This document shows positions 45,101-55,043 of a stretch of 64,000 nucleotides of DNA, in pieces. Positions within the stretch are counted from its first letter, which is position 1. Every line of letters begins with the position of its first letter. Location of the stretch: positions 744,001 through 808,000 of the forward strand of contig NZ_JACYXZ010000001.1 of assembly GCF_014842875.1 (NCBI RefSeq), read 5' to 3'. This stretch comes from Nocardioides donggukensis (GTDB lineage Bacteria; Actinomycetota; Actinomycetes; Propionibacteriales; Nocardioidaceae). Made by a program: the position numbers and the translations under genes. The notes under the pieces were generated by a model. The model was not told where the DNA came from, did no database searches, and saw only the letters and a program-made list of their open reading frames with translations.

Positions 45101-46991
45101 CGGGGACATGTCCGGCGACGTGTTCGGCAACGGCCTGCTCTGCTCCGAGACCGCCCGGCTGGTGGCCGCGTTCGACCACCGGCACATCTTCCTCGACCCG
45201 ACCCCGGACCCGGCCGCGTCGTACGCCGAGCGGCGCCGGCTCTTCGAGCTGCCGCGGTCGTCGTGGCAGGACTACGACTCCGAGCTGATCTCGGAGGGCG
45301 GCGGCGTCTACCCCCGGTCGCTGAAGTCGATCCCGCTCACCCCCCAGGTGTGCGAGGTGCTGGACATCGACGCGGAGACCACCTCGATGACGCCCGCCGA
45401 GCTGATGCGGGCGATCCTGCTGGCCCCGGTCGACCTGCTGTGGAACGGCGGCATCGGGACCTACGTGAAGGCGTCGACCGAGACCGACGCGGACGCCGGC
45501 GACAAGGCCAACGACCCGATCCGGGTCGACGGCCGGGACCTGCGGGTGCGCTGCGTCGGCGAGGGCGGCAACCTGGGGCTCACCCAGCGGGGCCGGATCG
45601 AGTACGCCGCGGCCGGAGGCCGGATCAACACCGACTTCATCGACAACTCCGCGGGGGTCGACACCTCCGACCACGAGGTCAACATCAAGATCCTGCTCGA
45701 CCGGGTCGTCGACGACGGCGACCTCACCGGCAAGCAGCGCAACGAGCTGCTCGCGGCGATGACCGACGAGGTCGCCGAGCTGGTGCTGCGCGACAACTAC
45801 GAGCAGAACCTGGCCCTGGCCAACGCCGCCGCCAACGCGGCGCCCCTGCTGCACGTCCACGAGCACTGGATGAAGGAGCTGACCCGCCGCGGCGTCCTCA
45901 ACCGGGAGCTCGAGGACCTGCCCAGCTCGCGGGAGGTCCGCCGCCGGCTGGACCGCCGGGAGGGCCTGTACACCCCCGAGCTGTCGGTGCTGATGGCCTG
46001 GACCAAGATCGTGCTGGCCGACGAGCTGCTGGCCTCGGACCTGCCCGACGACCCGTTCCTGCGCCAGGACCTGCACAGCTACTTCCCCAGCCAGATGACA
46101 CCCGACTACGAGGCCCAGATGGAGCGGCACCCGCTGCGCCGGGAGATCGTGGTCACCCAGGTCGTCAACGACCTCGTCAACGGCGCCGGCATGACCTACT
46201 GGCCTCGGCTGGCGGGGGAGACCGGCGCCTCCGCGGCCGAGCTGACCCGCGCCAACTTCGTGGCCCGGGAGATCTACGGCTCCCTGGAGATGCGCCGGGA
46301 GCTGGCGTCCTACGACAACCGGCTGCCCGCCCAGGTCCAGACCCGGATGCGGCTCGAGATGCGGACGCTGGTCGAGCGGGCGTCGCGGTGGCTGGTGAGC
46401 AACCGCCGGGCCCCGCTGGACAGCCAGGCGACGGTCGACTTCTTCGAGGAGACGATCGCGAAGGTCATGGCCGAGCTGCCCTCGCTGCTGACCGGTCGGG
46501 AGCTGACCGCCTTCGAGCAGCGCCGGGACGCGCTGGTCGCGAAGGACGTCCCCGAGTCGCTGGCCGAGCGGGTGGCCGTGCTGCCCCCGTCGTACATGCT
46601 CCTCGGCGTCGTCGAGACGGCCGCTCGCGAGGGCATCGACCCGCTGGACGTGGCCCGGGTGCACTTCGCGCTGGCCGAGCGGCTGGGCCTGCCCCTGCTG
46701 GTGGCCCGGATCCTGGCGCTGCCCCGCGACGACCGGTGGCAGACGATGGCGCGGGCGGCGCTCCGCGACGACCTGCACGCCGTGCACGCGCAGCTGACCG
46801 CCCAGGTGCTGGCCGCGACCCCGGACGAGGACTCCGCCCCGGCCCGGGTCGCCGGGTGGGAGGAGGCCGACGCCGACGTCGTCAGCGTGGCCGCCCAGAC
46901 CCTCGAGGACATCTGCTCCGACGAGGAGGCCGACCTGGCCCGGATGTCGGTGGGCCTGCGGGTGGTGCGCAGCCTGCTCGCCAGCTCCTGA
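42117..46991 (+). CDS. gdh: large (180-kDa class) NAD-specific glutamate dehydrogenase
   Basis: 1624 aa, the L-180 class known from Streptomyces and mycobacterial Rv2476c. It deaminates glutamate to 2-oxoglutarate, mainly for catabolism. The N-terminal ~700 residues are the regulatory region with ACT-like segments (FTFLGSREYRLEVDEDD, YTRERRQLRLFVRRDTYGRF). The catalytic domain follows: RFGPVARGGLRWSDRRDDFR, KAQMVKNTVIVPVGSKGGFF with the catalytic Lys, AGIGDMSGDVFGNGLL for NAD, and GGIGTYVKASTETDADAGDK. The C-terminal ~400 residues are helical. The long minus-strand frame opposite it is a codon-bias shadow. It may use glutamate supplied by pruA nearby. Confidence 0.96.
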   Translation: MSNTLDDNKSELIAKAVDLAGHRKGAGGPPVDLVGSLMRTYYRHVAPEDLVDRTDVDVYGALASHFRLAGNRPQGTAQVRVFTPTVQEHGWSANAHSVVEVVTDDMPFLVDSITMELSNQQRNLHVIVHPQFEVSRDITGELQGISAAEDGVVDSGPETIRESWMHVEIDRIADSEDVAAIEASLQDVLRDVREAVEDWDRMKAQVLAIVDELEADPPPLPEPEIQQGRALLQWLADDHFTFLGSREYRLEVDEDDPEDMMLRALPGTGHGILRADQDLSASFGKLPDLVKAKAREKTLLVLAKANSRATVHRPAYLDYVGVKTFDEQGEVVGERRFLGLFSSAAYTESLTRIPMLREKAAEVMNRVGFEPHSHAGKALMDTLENYPRDELFQTPVEELAQIAEAVMYTRERRQLRLFVRRDTYGRFLSCLVYLPRDRYNTTVRQKIAAILEDRLGGESVEFTARVSESNMARVHFVVRPPKGEVIGDVDVPDLERRLVEAARSWTDDFHTAVTSQFGEETGSRLGRLYVESFPEAYKEDFPARTAAVDLGRLEGIEGDTGIDLSMYEQVDAGRGEARLKVYRIGAPLSLSQILPMLSSMGVEVVDERPYEIEGLPRPSYIYEFGLRYGDALPAGSRALFQDAIRAVWDGHNEIDGFNALVLAAGLTWRQATVLRAYAKYMRQGGTPFAQDYIEGALRGNVDITRLLVQLFEARFAPGKDGLAADAESRVALVAGLEERLGRALDDVVSLDHDRILRSYLTIIRATLRTNYFQPGEADGVKTYISFKLEPSAIPDLPEPRPSYEIFVYSPRVEGVHLRFGPVARGGLRWSDRRDDFRTEVLGLVKAQMVKNTVIVPVGSKGGFFAKNLPDPGDRDGWLAEGVACYKTFISGLLDITDNLVDGATVPPDDVVRHDGDDAYLVVAADKGTATFSDIANGVAKDYGFWLGDAFASGGSVGYDHKAMGITARGAWVSVQRHFREMGVDCQTEEFTVAGIGDMSGDVFGNGLLCSETARLVAAFDHRHIFLDPTPDPAASYAERRRLFELPRSSWQDYDSELISEGGGVYPRSLKSIPLTPQVCEVLDIDAETTSMTPAELMRAILLAPVDLLWNGGIGTYVKASTETDADAGDKANDPIRVDGRDLRVRCVGEGGNLGLTQRGRIEYAAAGGRINTDFIDNSAGVDTSDHEVNIKILLDRVVDDGDLTGKQRNELLAAMTDEVAELVLRDNYEQNLALANAAANAAPLLHVHEHWMKELTRRGVLNRELEDLPSSREVRRRLDRREGLYTPELSVLMAWTKIVLADELLASDLPDDPFLRQDLHSYFPSQMTPDYEAQMERHPLRREIVVTQVVNDLVNGAGMTYWPRLAGETGASAAELTRANFVAREIYGSLEMRRELASYDNRLPAQVQTRMRLEMRTLVERASRWLVSNRRAPLDSQATVDFFEETIAKVMAELPSLLTGRELTAFEQRRDALVAKDVPESLAERVAVLPPSYMLLGVVETAAREGIDPLDVARVHFALAERLGLPLLVARILALPRDDRWQTMARAALRDDLHAVHAQLTAQVLAATPDEDSAPARVAGWEEADADVVSVAAQTLEDICSDEEADLARMSVGLRVVRSLLASS

Positions 46992-47013
46992 GCCCGGCTC
47001 CGAGGAGTCACCG

Positions 47014-47915
<902 letters not shown>

Positions 47916-47919
<4 letters not shown>

Positions 47920-48983
47920 GGTGGCGGGGCTTCGCCAGCCTCTCCCGCGCGATCCTGCGCGGCTTCCTGAGGGACCGGGCCGCGGTCTTCTTCGCGATCG
48001 TGTTCCCGCTGATGTTCCTCGTGCTCTTCGGCGGGATCCTCGGCAACCAGGGGGCGTCCGAGGTGGAACTGGTCGAGGTGGGGCAGGTGCGGCTCTTCGA
48101 CGAGCTGCCGGCCGGGGCCCGGGAGGCGTTCGAGGACACCTTCGAGGTCACCCGCACCGACGACCGGGCGGAGGCGATCGAGCTGGTCCGCAGCGGCGAG
48201 GCCGACGTGGCCGTCGAGATGGACGGCAGCCGGCTGGTCGCGACCTACACCGGGACCGACCAGGTCGCCTCCGCCATGACGCGGGGGACCCTCCAGGCGT
48301 TCGTCGACGGGGCGAATCTGGCCGCGTCCGGGCGTCCGCCGGCGTTCGACCTGGAGATGCAGCGGGTCGAGGACGACTCGCTCGAGGCGATCCAGTTCAT
48401 CACCCCCGGCCTGCTCGGCTGGGCGGTGGCGATGAGCGCCAGCTTCGGGGCGGCCGCAACGCTCCAGGGGTGGCGGCAGAGCAAGCTGCTGCGCCGGCTG
48501 CAGCTGGCACCGGTCTCGACCCGCACGGTGGTGGGGGCCCGGGTGGCGGTGACCGTGGCGGTGGCGCTGGCGCAGATGGCGATCTTCGTGGGCCTGGGGG
48601 CCGCGGCGTTCGGGCTCCAGCTCGCCGGCGCCTGGCCGATGGCGGTGCCGCTGCTGGTGGTGGGGACGCTGTGCTTCATGTCCCTGGGCCTGCTGGCCGG
48701 CGCCGTGGCGCGGACCACCGAGGGGGCGGTGAACATGGCGAACTTCCTGGTCCTGCCGATGGCCTTCCTCAGCGGCTCGTTCTTCCCGCTCGACGGCACC
48801 CCCGGGTGGCTGCAGGCGATCAGCCGGGTGCTCCCGCTGTGGCACCTCAACCAGGGGATGCTGGACGTGATGGTGCGCGGCCAGTCGGCGGCGGCGGCGC
48901 TGGCGCCGATGGCGGTCCTGGCCGGGTTCGCGCTGGTGATGACGCTGGCGGCGGCCAGGCTGTTCCGCTGGGAGAGTGCCTGA
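47916..48983 (+). CDS. ABC-2 transporter permease (DrrB-like)
   Basis: 355 aa. One N-terminal helix (FFAIVFPLMFLVLFGGILG), an extracytoplasmic domain of about 150 residues (VGQVRLFDELPAGAREAF...), then five helices starting at FITPGLLGWAVAMSASFGAA and including the ABC-2 motif LQLAPVSTRTVVGARV and FLVLPMAFLSGSFFPL. Substrate unknown. GTG 47916 overlaps the ATPase stop, so the two form one transporter. No adjacent biosynthetic or regulator gene indicates the cargo. Confidence 0.92.
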
Positions 48984-49003
48984 GCTGGCGGTGCGGCCCG
49001 GCT

Positions 49004-49903
<900 letters not shown>

Positions 49904-49979
49904 GCGGGTTGCCTCTCCAGGTGACTTGCGTTCACTGCAGTATCGACCATCGCCGGGTCGGATGCGACAGGATGCCTCC

Positions 49980-50915
49980 ATGCGTCCGATGCTCGCCACC
50001 CGAGGCACCCGGGTCCCGGAGGGCGCCGGGTGGCGGCACGAGGTGAAGTGGGACGGGATGCGGATCCTGGCCGACGTCCGCCGCGGCCCGGGGGCCGGCG
50101 TCCGCCTGACCAGCCGGAACGAGAACGACGTGTCGGTCTCCTACCCGGAGCTGCGGGGGATCCCGGGCCGCGACCTCCTGCTCGACGGCGAGGTGGTGGC
50201 GCTCGCGGACGGGAGGCCGAGCTTCGCCGCGCTCGCCGAGCGCATGCACGTGCGCAGCGCGACCCGCGCCGCCGTCCTGGCCGAGCGGGCCCCGGTGACC
50301 TACCTGGTCTTCGACCTGCTGCGCCTCGACGGGCGGGAGCTGGCCGGTGAGCCGCTGGCCGCGCGGCGCGAGCTGCTCGACGGGCTGGGGCTGGACGACG
50401 TGTGCTGGCAGGTGCCCGCGACGTACGACGACGGCACGATGCTGCTCGAGGCGACCCGGCAGCAGGGCCTGGAGGGGATCGTGAGCAAGCGGCTGTCCTC
50501 GCGGTACGAGTACGGCGCCCGCAGCCGGCACTGGCTCAAGTTCCCGCACCGGCAGCGCACGTCGTGGGTGGTCGGCGGCTGGCGGCCCGAGACCGGCTCG
50601 ACGAACCGGGTCGGTGCGCTGCTGGTGGGCGAGCCGACGCCCGGGGGCGTGCGCTACCGCGGCCGGGTCGGCAGCGGGATCGCCGGGAAGGTGGGGCCGG
50701 TGCTGCGGGGTCTCCTGGACCCGCTGACCCGCGCCACGAGCCCGTTCCTCGACGAGGTGCCCCGGGAGGACGCGCGCGGCACCACCTGGGTCGAGCCGGT
50801 GCTGGTGGTCGACGTGGAGTCGCTCGGGCTGGGCGCCCAGGGCCGGCTCCGCCAGCCGTCGTACCGGGGGGTGCGGGCCGACCTCGGCCCCGAGGACCTG
50901 GTGGCGGAGCCATGA
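49980..50915 (+). CDS. ATP-dependent DNA ligase (LigC/LigD ligase domain)
   Basis: 311 aa stand-alone ligase of the end-joining type. HEVKWDGMR carries the Lys nucleophile (residue 23); LTSRNEND, LLLDGEVVAL, VFDLLRLDGREL, LEGIVSKRLSSRY and HWLKFP are nucleotidyltransferase motifs I-V, and a short OB domain follows (RYRGRVGSGI...). In many bacteria this domain is fused to polymerase and nuclease domains as LigD; here it is separate. ATG 49980 with AGGA 8 nt upstream is chosen; ATG 49962 is possible. The stop lies inside a 23-bp tandem duplication leading to the polymerase gene. It is divergent from ku across 76 bp. Confidence 0.93.
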   Translation: MRPMLATRGTRVPEGAGWRHEVKWDGMRILADVRRGPGAGVRLTSRNENDVSVSYPELRGIPGRDLLLDGEVVALADGRPSFAALAERMHVRSATRAAVLAERAPVTYLVFDLLRLDGRELAGEPLAARRELLDGLGLDDVCWQVPATYDDGTMLLEATRQQGLEGIVSKRLSSRYEYGARSRHWLKFPHRQRTSWVVGGWRPETGSTNRVGALLVGEPTPGGVRYRGRVGSGIAGKVGPVLRGLLDPLTRATSPFLDEVPREDARGTTWVEPVLVVDVESLGLGAQGRLRQPSYRGVRADLGPEDLVAEP

Positions 50916-50939
50916 GAGACGTGGTGGCGGAGCCATGAG
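50901..50939. repeat. 23-bp period duplication at the ligase/polymerase gene junction
   Basis: GTGGCGGAGCCATGAG occurs at 50901-50916 and 50924-50939. Each copy carries an ATG: the first (50912) overlaps the ligase stop and opens an 8-codon frame (MRDVVAEP), and the second (50935) is the polymerase start. It looks like a duplicated translation-coupling site. Confidence 0.85.
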
Positions 50940-51831
50940 CGAGATCCGGGCCGAGGTCGAGGGGCGCACGCTGCGGATCAGCAACCTCGACAAGGTGCTC
51001 TACCCCGCGACCGGGACCACCAAGGGGGAGGTCCTGAACTACTACGCCCAGGTGGCGCCGGTGCTGCTCCCGCAGCTGGCGGACCGGGCGGTCACCCGGA
51101 TCCGCTGGCCGCACGGCGTGCACGGAGACAGCTTCTTCGAGAAGAACGCGCCTGCCGGTGCGCCCGGGTGGCTGCGCACCGTGGAGGTCCCGACCACGGG
51201 CAGCCGCGGGTCGTCCCGGCACGGGGACACCCTGCGCTTCCCGGTGGTCGACGGCCTGGCGTCGCTGACGTACCTGGTCAACCTGGCCAGCCTGGAGCTG
51301 CACGTCCACCAGTGGACCGTCACCCCCCGCGGCCGGCCCCGGCACCCGGACCGCCTGGTCATCGACCTCGATCCCGGTGAGCCGGCCGGGCTGCCCGAGT
51401 GCAGCGAGGTGGCACTGCTGGTCCGCGCGAAGCTCGCCGAGCGCGGGCTCGAGGCGCGGCCGGTGACCAGCGGCAGCAAGGGCCTGCACCTGTACGCCGC
51501 GGTGCCGGGCGAGCTGGACAGCGACGGCACGACGGCCCTCGCCCGGGAGGTGGCCGAGGAGCTGCAGGCCGAGCACCCGAAGCGGGTCACCGCGACGATG
51601 ACCCGGGCCCGACGACCCGGCAAGGTCTTCCTCGACTGGTCCCAGAACGCCGGCTCGAAGACCACCATCGCGCCGTACTCGCTGCGCGGCCGGGAGCGGC
51701 CCACCGTCGCCACCCCCCGGACCTGGACCGAGGTCGAGGCCGGCGCGGAGGACCCGCTCGCCCTCGAGCAGTGCCGCTTCGAGGCCGTGCTCGAGCGGAT
51801 CGCCGAGCTGGGGGACGTGTTCGTCGACTGA
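50935..51831 (+). CDS. LigD-type primase-polymerase domain protein
   Basis: 298 aa, the polymerase (PolDom) module of bacterial NHEJ, which fills and extends DNA ends. ISNLDKVLYPATGTTKGEVL is the N-terminal signature. RLVIDLDPG holds the first two catalytic Asp (about 144 and 146), TSGSKGLHLY the primer/nucleotide His motif, and VFLDWSQN the third Asp. It stands alone after the ligase, so the LigD functions are split. The nuclease module is not present in the window. Start ATG 50935 is the second copy of a duplicated start region. Confidence 0.94.
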   Translation: MSEIRAEVEGRTLRISNLDKVLYPATGTTKGEVLNYYAQVAPVLLPQLADRAVTRIRWPHGVHGDSFFEKNAPAGAPGWLRTVEVPTTGSRGSSRHGDTLRFPVVDGLASLTYLVNLASLELHVHQWTVTPRGRPRHPDRLVIDLDPGEPAGLPECSEVALLVRAKLAERGLEARPVTSGSKGLHLYAAVPGELDSDGTTALAREVAEELQAEHPKRVTATMTRARRPGKVFLDWSQNAGSKTTIAPYSLRGRERPTVATPRTWTEVEAGAEDPLALEQCRFEAVLERIAELGDVFVD

Positions 51832-51872
51832 GTCACATCAGTCTGTGGATTCCGTCAATTTCCTCTGTAAAG

Positions 51873-51903
51873 TTGCACTTTCCGATCCGACGCGACCTAC
51901 GCT
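51873..51903 (+). promoter_or_regulatory. candidate promoter of the SsgA-like gene
   Basis: The 145-bp gap is AT-richer than neighbours. TTGCAC (51873-51878) and TACGCT (51898-51903) are separated by 19 bp. A small inverted repeat GTCACGGGTGAC lies downstream at 51930-51941. Confidence 0.35.
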
Positions 51904-51976
51904 GTTGCTACCGGGGGGTAAAGCACGAGGTCACGGGTGACGCACGCTCCGCGATCGACGATCCAGGAGCCATGCC

Positions 51977-52396
51977 GTGACCGAGATGTCCGAGGGCATC
52001 AAGCCGCTCTCCCTCGACCTGCGCGCCCCGTGCCTCAGCTCGCCCGGGCACGTCCTCGACGTCCGGATGGGCTACCGCGCCACGGACCCGTTCGCGGTCG
52101 CGCTGGACTTCAGCTCCGGCGCCGGCAGCGTGGTCTGGATGGTGGCGAGGGACGTGCTCTGGCACGGCCTGACCGAGCCGGCCGGCGACGGCGACGTGCG
52201 GGTGACCCCGGACACCGACGCCGACGGACTCCGGGTGGTGCACGTCGAGCTCACCTCCCCGGACGGGTCGCTGGAGGTCTCCATCGACGCGGTCGAGGTC
52301 TCGACGTTCCTGCGCCGCACGTTCGACCTGGTCCCGACCGGCTGGGAGAGCGACCACCTGGCGCTGGACGAGCTGATCGACAGCCTGCTGGCCTGA
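51977..52396 (+). CDS. SsgA-like (SALP) sporulation/cell division regulator
   Basis: 139 aa, one SsgA domain: YRATDPFAVALDFSSGAG, VWMVARDVLWHGL, VRVTPDTDADGLRVVHVEL, SPDGSLEVSIDAVEVSTFL and the ending DELIDSLL. SsgA-like proteins in Streptomyces recruit FtsZ or guide septal peptidoglycan; outside sporulating genera their role is less clear. GTG 51977 has CAGGAG 8 nt upstream; ATG 51986 is an alternative. It stands alone behind an AT-rich promoter region. Confidence 0.9.
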   Translation: MTEMSEGIKPLSLDLRAPCLSSPGHVLDVRMGYRATDPFAVALDFSSGAGSVVWMVARDVLWHGLTEPAGDGDVRVTPDTDADGLRVVHVELTSPDGSLEVSIDAVEVSTFLRRTFDLVPTGWESDHLALDELIDSLLA

Positions 52397-52460
52397 GCGT
52401 CCCGCCACGGGATCGTGGGGCCCGCCCGGGATCGTGGGACAGGTGTGGGGGCTTTGTGTA

Positions 52461-52475
52461 GCCGGTGTCACCGGC
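52461..52475. promoter_or_regulatory. perfect inverted repeat near the -35 of the two-helix membrane gene
   Basis: GCCGGTGTCACCGGC has 7-bp arms around a single T. It ends about 18 bp before the TAGCGT hexamer, so a bound protein would cover the -35 region. The regulator is unknown. Confidence 0.3.
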
Positions 52476-52493
52476 ATGTGGGTCGCACCCTCC

Positions 52494-52499
52494 TAGCGT
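52494..52499 (+). promoter_or_regulatory. -10-like TAGCGT for the two-helix membrane gene
   Basis: TAGCGT would give a leader of about 22 nt to ATG 52528 with a GAGGAG ribosome site at 52517-52522. Confidence 0.42.
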
Positions 52500-52527
52500 G
52501 GGGGCACGCCCACATCGAGGAGCCCGC

Positions 52528-52953
52528 ATGGAGATCACGCTGAGTCGGCCCAGCCGACTTCGCCGGATCTCCGGCACGCCGCTGGGGGTGGCGGTCACCG
52601 GGCTCCTGATGTTGCTCCTGCTGGTCCTCGCACTGGTCGAGGATCCAGCCGTCAAGCTGCTGGTCACGGGGGTGCCGGCGCTGGTGGTGATGCTCGGGAG
52701 CGTCGTGGTGCTCGTGCGGGGGGCACGAGCACCCGGCAGGGGCGCGGAGAGGGCCGGGACCGGGGCGGAGCGGTGCGCCGCCCCCGGTTCGGCGCCACGC
52801 GTGGAGTCGGCACCGAGGCCGGCGCCGGATCCGACTCGGAGGTCCGTCGAGCCTCCGGTCGAGCCACCGGCGGCGGAGCGGGTGCTGGTGCGCCCGGACG
52901 GGACGCCGCCTCAGGTGCCGCTGCCGCGCGTGGGCGTGGACGACCGGATCTGA
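52528..52953 (+). CDS. two-helix membrane protein with Pro/Arg-rich tail
   Basis: 141 aa. Two hydrophobic helices (about residues 20-37, VAVTGLLMLLLLVLALVE, and 44-63, LLVTGVPALVVMLGSVVVLV) are followed by a disordered cytosolic tail rich in Pro, Arg, Ala and Glu, ending VPLPRVGVDDRI. No family recognised. ATG 52528 has GAGGAG 6 nt upstream. A perfect inverted repeat and -10 lie upstream. It precedes the two-component genes by 164 bp but probably has its own promoter. Confidence 0.7.
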   Translation: MEITLSRPSRLRRISGTPLGVAVTGLLMLLLLVLALVEDPAVKLLVTGVPALVVMLGSVVVLVRGARAPGRGAERAGTGAERCAAPGSAPRVESAPRPAPDPTRRSVEPPVEPPAAERVLVRPDGTPPQVPLPRVGVDDRI

Positions 52954-53104
52954 ACGGGTCCGGAGCCACCAGTTCAGTCTCCACCGGCGGTCGCGCTCGA
53001 GTCACCCGGAGTGACCGTCGGTGGCCCCGACCGGCCGGTGCTGGAAGATTCAACCGATCGGCCCCGGTTGGTGCGGGTTCGCCTCGGGGAGGCCGGTTCC
53101 GCCG

Positions 53105-53110
53105 TATGCT
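53105..53110 (+). promoter_or_regulatory. leaderless-type -10 (TATGCT) for the response regulator
   Basis: TATGCT, seven bases, then GTG 53118. The 164-bp upstream gap also has GTCACCCGGAGTGAC (53001-53015), a short inverted repeat that may bind a regulator. Confidence 0.58.
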
Positions 53111-53117
53111 CCATGCC

Positions 53118-53816
53118 GTGGAACACCGTGTACTCGTCGTCGAGGACGAGCAGGACATCGCCTACCCCCTGGTCCGCACCCTCGAGCGCGAGGGGTACGA
53201 GGTCGCCTGGGTGCAGACCGGCAAGGAGGCCCTGGTCCACCTCGGCAACACCTCGCCGGACCTGATGATCCTCGACCTCGGCCTCCCGGACATGGACGGC
53301 CTGGACGTGTGCCGCTCGGCCCGCGGCGAGGGGTATCCCGGCGGGATCATGATCGTGACCGCCCGGGGCGACGAGATGGACCGGGTGGTCGGGCTCGACT
53401 TCGGGGCCGACGACTACCTCGCCAAGCCGTTCGGGCTCGCCGAGCTGCAGGCCCGGGTGCGGGCCCTGCTCCGCCGGAGCCAGGCCACCGCCGTGCCGGA
53501 CGCCGCGCCGACCCCGCGTGCCGGGGGGCTGCGCCTGGACGTCGAGGCGCGCCGGGCGTTCGTGCGCGAGGACGAGGTCGCGCTGACCACCAAGGAGTTC
53601 GACGTGGCCGCGCTGCTGGATGAGCAGCGCAACAAGGTGGTCTCCCGCTCGCAGCTGATGGCCGAGGTCTGGGACGAGAACTGGTTCGGCTCCACGAAGA
53701 CCCTCGACGTGACGATCGGCCGGCTGCGGCAGAAGCTCGAGGACGCCGGGGCCGAGGAGCGCGTCGTGGCGGTCCGGGGGGTCGGGTTCCGACTCGAGGA
53801 CCCGCCCGGTGCGTGA
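53118..53816 (+). CDS. OmpR/PhoB-family response regulator
   Basis: 232 aa. Receiver domain: VLVVEDEQD acidic pair, phospho-acceptor Asp-53 in MILDLGLPDMDG, Thr near 81 and Lys-103 in YLAKPF. The C-terminal winged helix runs from about 130: LTTKEFDVAALLDEQRNKVV, VWDENWFGSTKTLDVTIGRL, RGVGFRLE. All phosphotransfer residues are present. GTG 53118 is chosen by its spacing to TATGCT; ATG 53106 would add four residues. It overlaps the kinase gene by 8 bp, so the two are coupled. Confidence 0.93.
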   Translation: MEHRVLVVEDEQDIAYPLVRTLEREGYEVAWVQTGKEALVHLGNTSPDLMILDLGLPDMDGLDVCRSARGEGYPGGIMIVTARGDEMDRVVGLDFGADDYLAKPFGLAELQARVRALLRRSQATAVPDAAPTPRAGGLRLDVEARRAFVREDEVALTTKEFDVAALLDEQRNKVVSRSQLMAEVWDENWFGSTKTLDVTIGRLRQKLEDAGAEERVVAVRGVGFRLEDPPGA

Positions 53817-55008
53817 ACGGCTCACCGCCGCCTTCGTCCTGATCGCGGTGCTGGTGCTGACCGTCGTCGGCATCGCCCGGCTGGTCGCCAGCGAGGACCT
53901 GGTGCGCGCGCAGGCGGCGGACGCGCTGGGTCGCGAGGCCCGGATGGCCGCGGTCGTCCTGGTCGAGCGGGACGCCGCCGGTCAGCCGGTGGACGAGGCG
54001 ACGCTGGCCGACCTCGTGGCACCCGACTCCATGCTGGAGTACCGGCGCGGGGACCGGGTGCTGCGGGCCTCCGGCGCCGACTACGACGCCGCCGCCGAGC
54101 ACGAGGAGGGCGCGGCCGAGGTGGGCGAGGTGCGCGTGGTGGTGCGCGGAGCCTCCGCCGACCTCGCGGCGGCCCTGGCCGGCAACCGCACCTCGCTGCT
54201 GGTCCTGCTCCTGGCGCTGGTGCTGGTCGCCGCCCTGGTGGGGTTCGCGGCGGCGCGCTGGATCTCGGCGCCGTTCCGCTCGTTGGCCGAGGCCTCCCGC
54301 GGCCTGTCCCGCGGGCGCTTCGACCTCGATCTCCCGCGCTCCTCCCTGCCGGAGGTCGCCTCGATCGAGAAGGCGCTGCGGCTCGGCGCCGGACAGGTCG
54401 AGCAGTGGATGGTCCGGGACCGCGCGCTGCTGCGGCACGCCTCGCACATGCTGCGCACCCCGGTCACCGCACTGCGGCTCGAGCTGGAGGACGCGCTCCA
54501 GCCGGGCGGCGAGCCGGTCGACGCCCGCGAGGTGCTCGAGCGCTGCGTCGCCGAGCTGGTGCGGCTGGACGCCATGCTCGGCGAGCTGCTCTCCGGGACG
54601 CTGGACCGCAATCCGATGGCCTGGTCCGAGGTCAGCGTGCGGGAGGTCGCGGAGGCCGTGGGCGAGCGGTGGCGCAGCGACCTGGGGGAGTCGGTGGAGC
54701 TGCGGGTGCACGTCGACAACGGCGCCGCCGAGCGGCTCATGCCCGGCCCGCTGGAGCAGGTGCTGGACGCGCTGCTCGGCGCGGTGCGGGTGAGCCGGTC
54801 GGAGTCGGTCGGGCTCCGCTTCGCCGGCCAGGACCGCTACGTCCGGGTCGGGGTGACCAGCGCGGCGCCCGAGACCGAGCCGCTCGACGAGGCGGTGCAG
54901 GAGGCGCTCCAGCGGGCCCGGGTGCTGGCCGAGGCGCTGGGCGGCCGGGTCACCGGTGCCCTGGGGGTCGACGGGGCCGGGCTGATGGTCCTGCTGCCCC
55001 GCCACTGA
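53809..55008 (+). CDS. sensor histidine kinase with degenerate ATPase domain
   Basis: 399 aa. Two membrane helices (about 8-24 and 129-148) bracket a ~100-residue extracytoplasmic sensor. A HAMP-like region follows, then the H-box LLRHASHMLRTPVTALRLEL with His-213. The ATP-binding part is poor: the N-box region PLEQVLDALLGAVRVS lacks the usual Asn, no DxGxG (G1) motif is visible, and only ALGGRVTGALGVDGAGLMVL resembles the end of the domain. Autophosphorylation may be lost or very low, so it could act as a phosphatase or ligand-controlled scaffold for the upstream regulator. Confidence 0.85.
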   Translation: MRERLTAAFVLIAVLVLTVVGIARLVASEDLVRAQAADALGREARMAAVVLVERDAAGQPVDEATLADLVAPDSMLEYRRGDRVLRASGADYDAAAEHEEGAAEVGEVRVVVRGASADLAAALAGNRTSLLVLLLALVLVAALVGFAAARWISAPFRSLAEASRGLSRGRFDLDLPRSSLPEVASIEKALRLGAGQVEQWMVRDRALLRHASHMLRTPVTALRLELEDALQPGGEPVDAREVLERCVAELVRLDAMLGELLSGTLDRNPMAWSEVSVREVAEAVGERWRSDLGESVELRVHVDNGAAERLMPGPLEQVLDALLGAVRVSRSESVGLRFAGQDRYVRVGVTSAAPETEPLDEAVQEALQRARVLAEALGGRVTGALGVDGAGLMVLLPRH

Positions 55009-55043
55009 CCTGCCCGTCGCGCGCGGGGGGCGGACCTTCGCGG

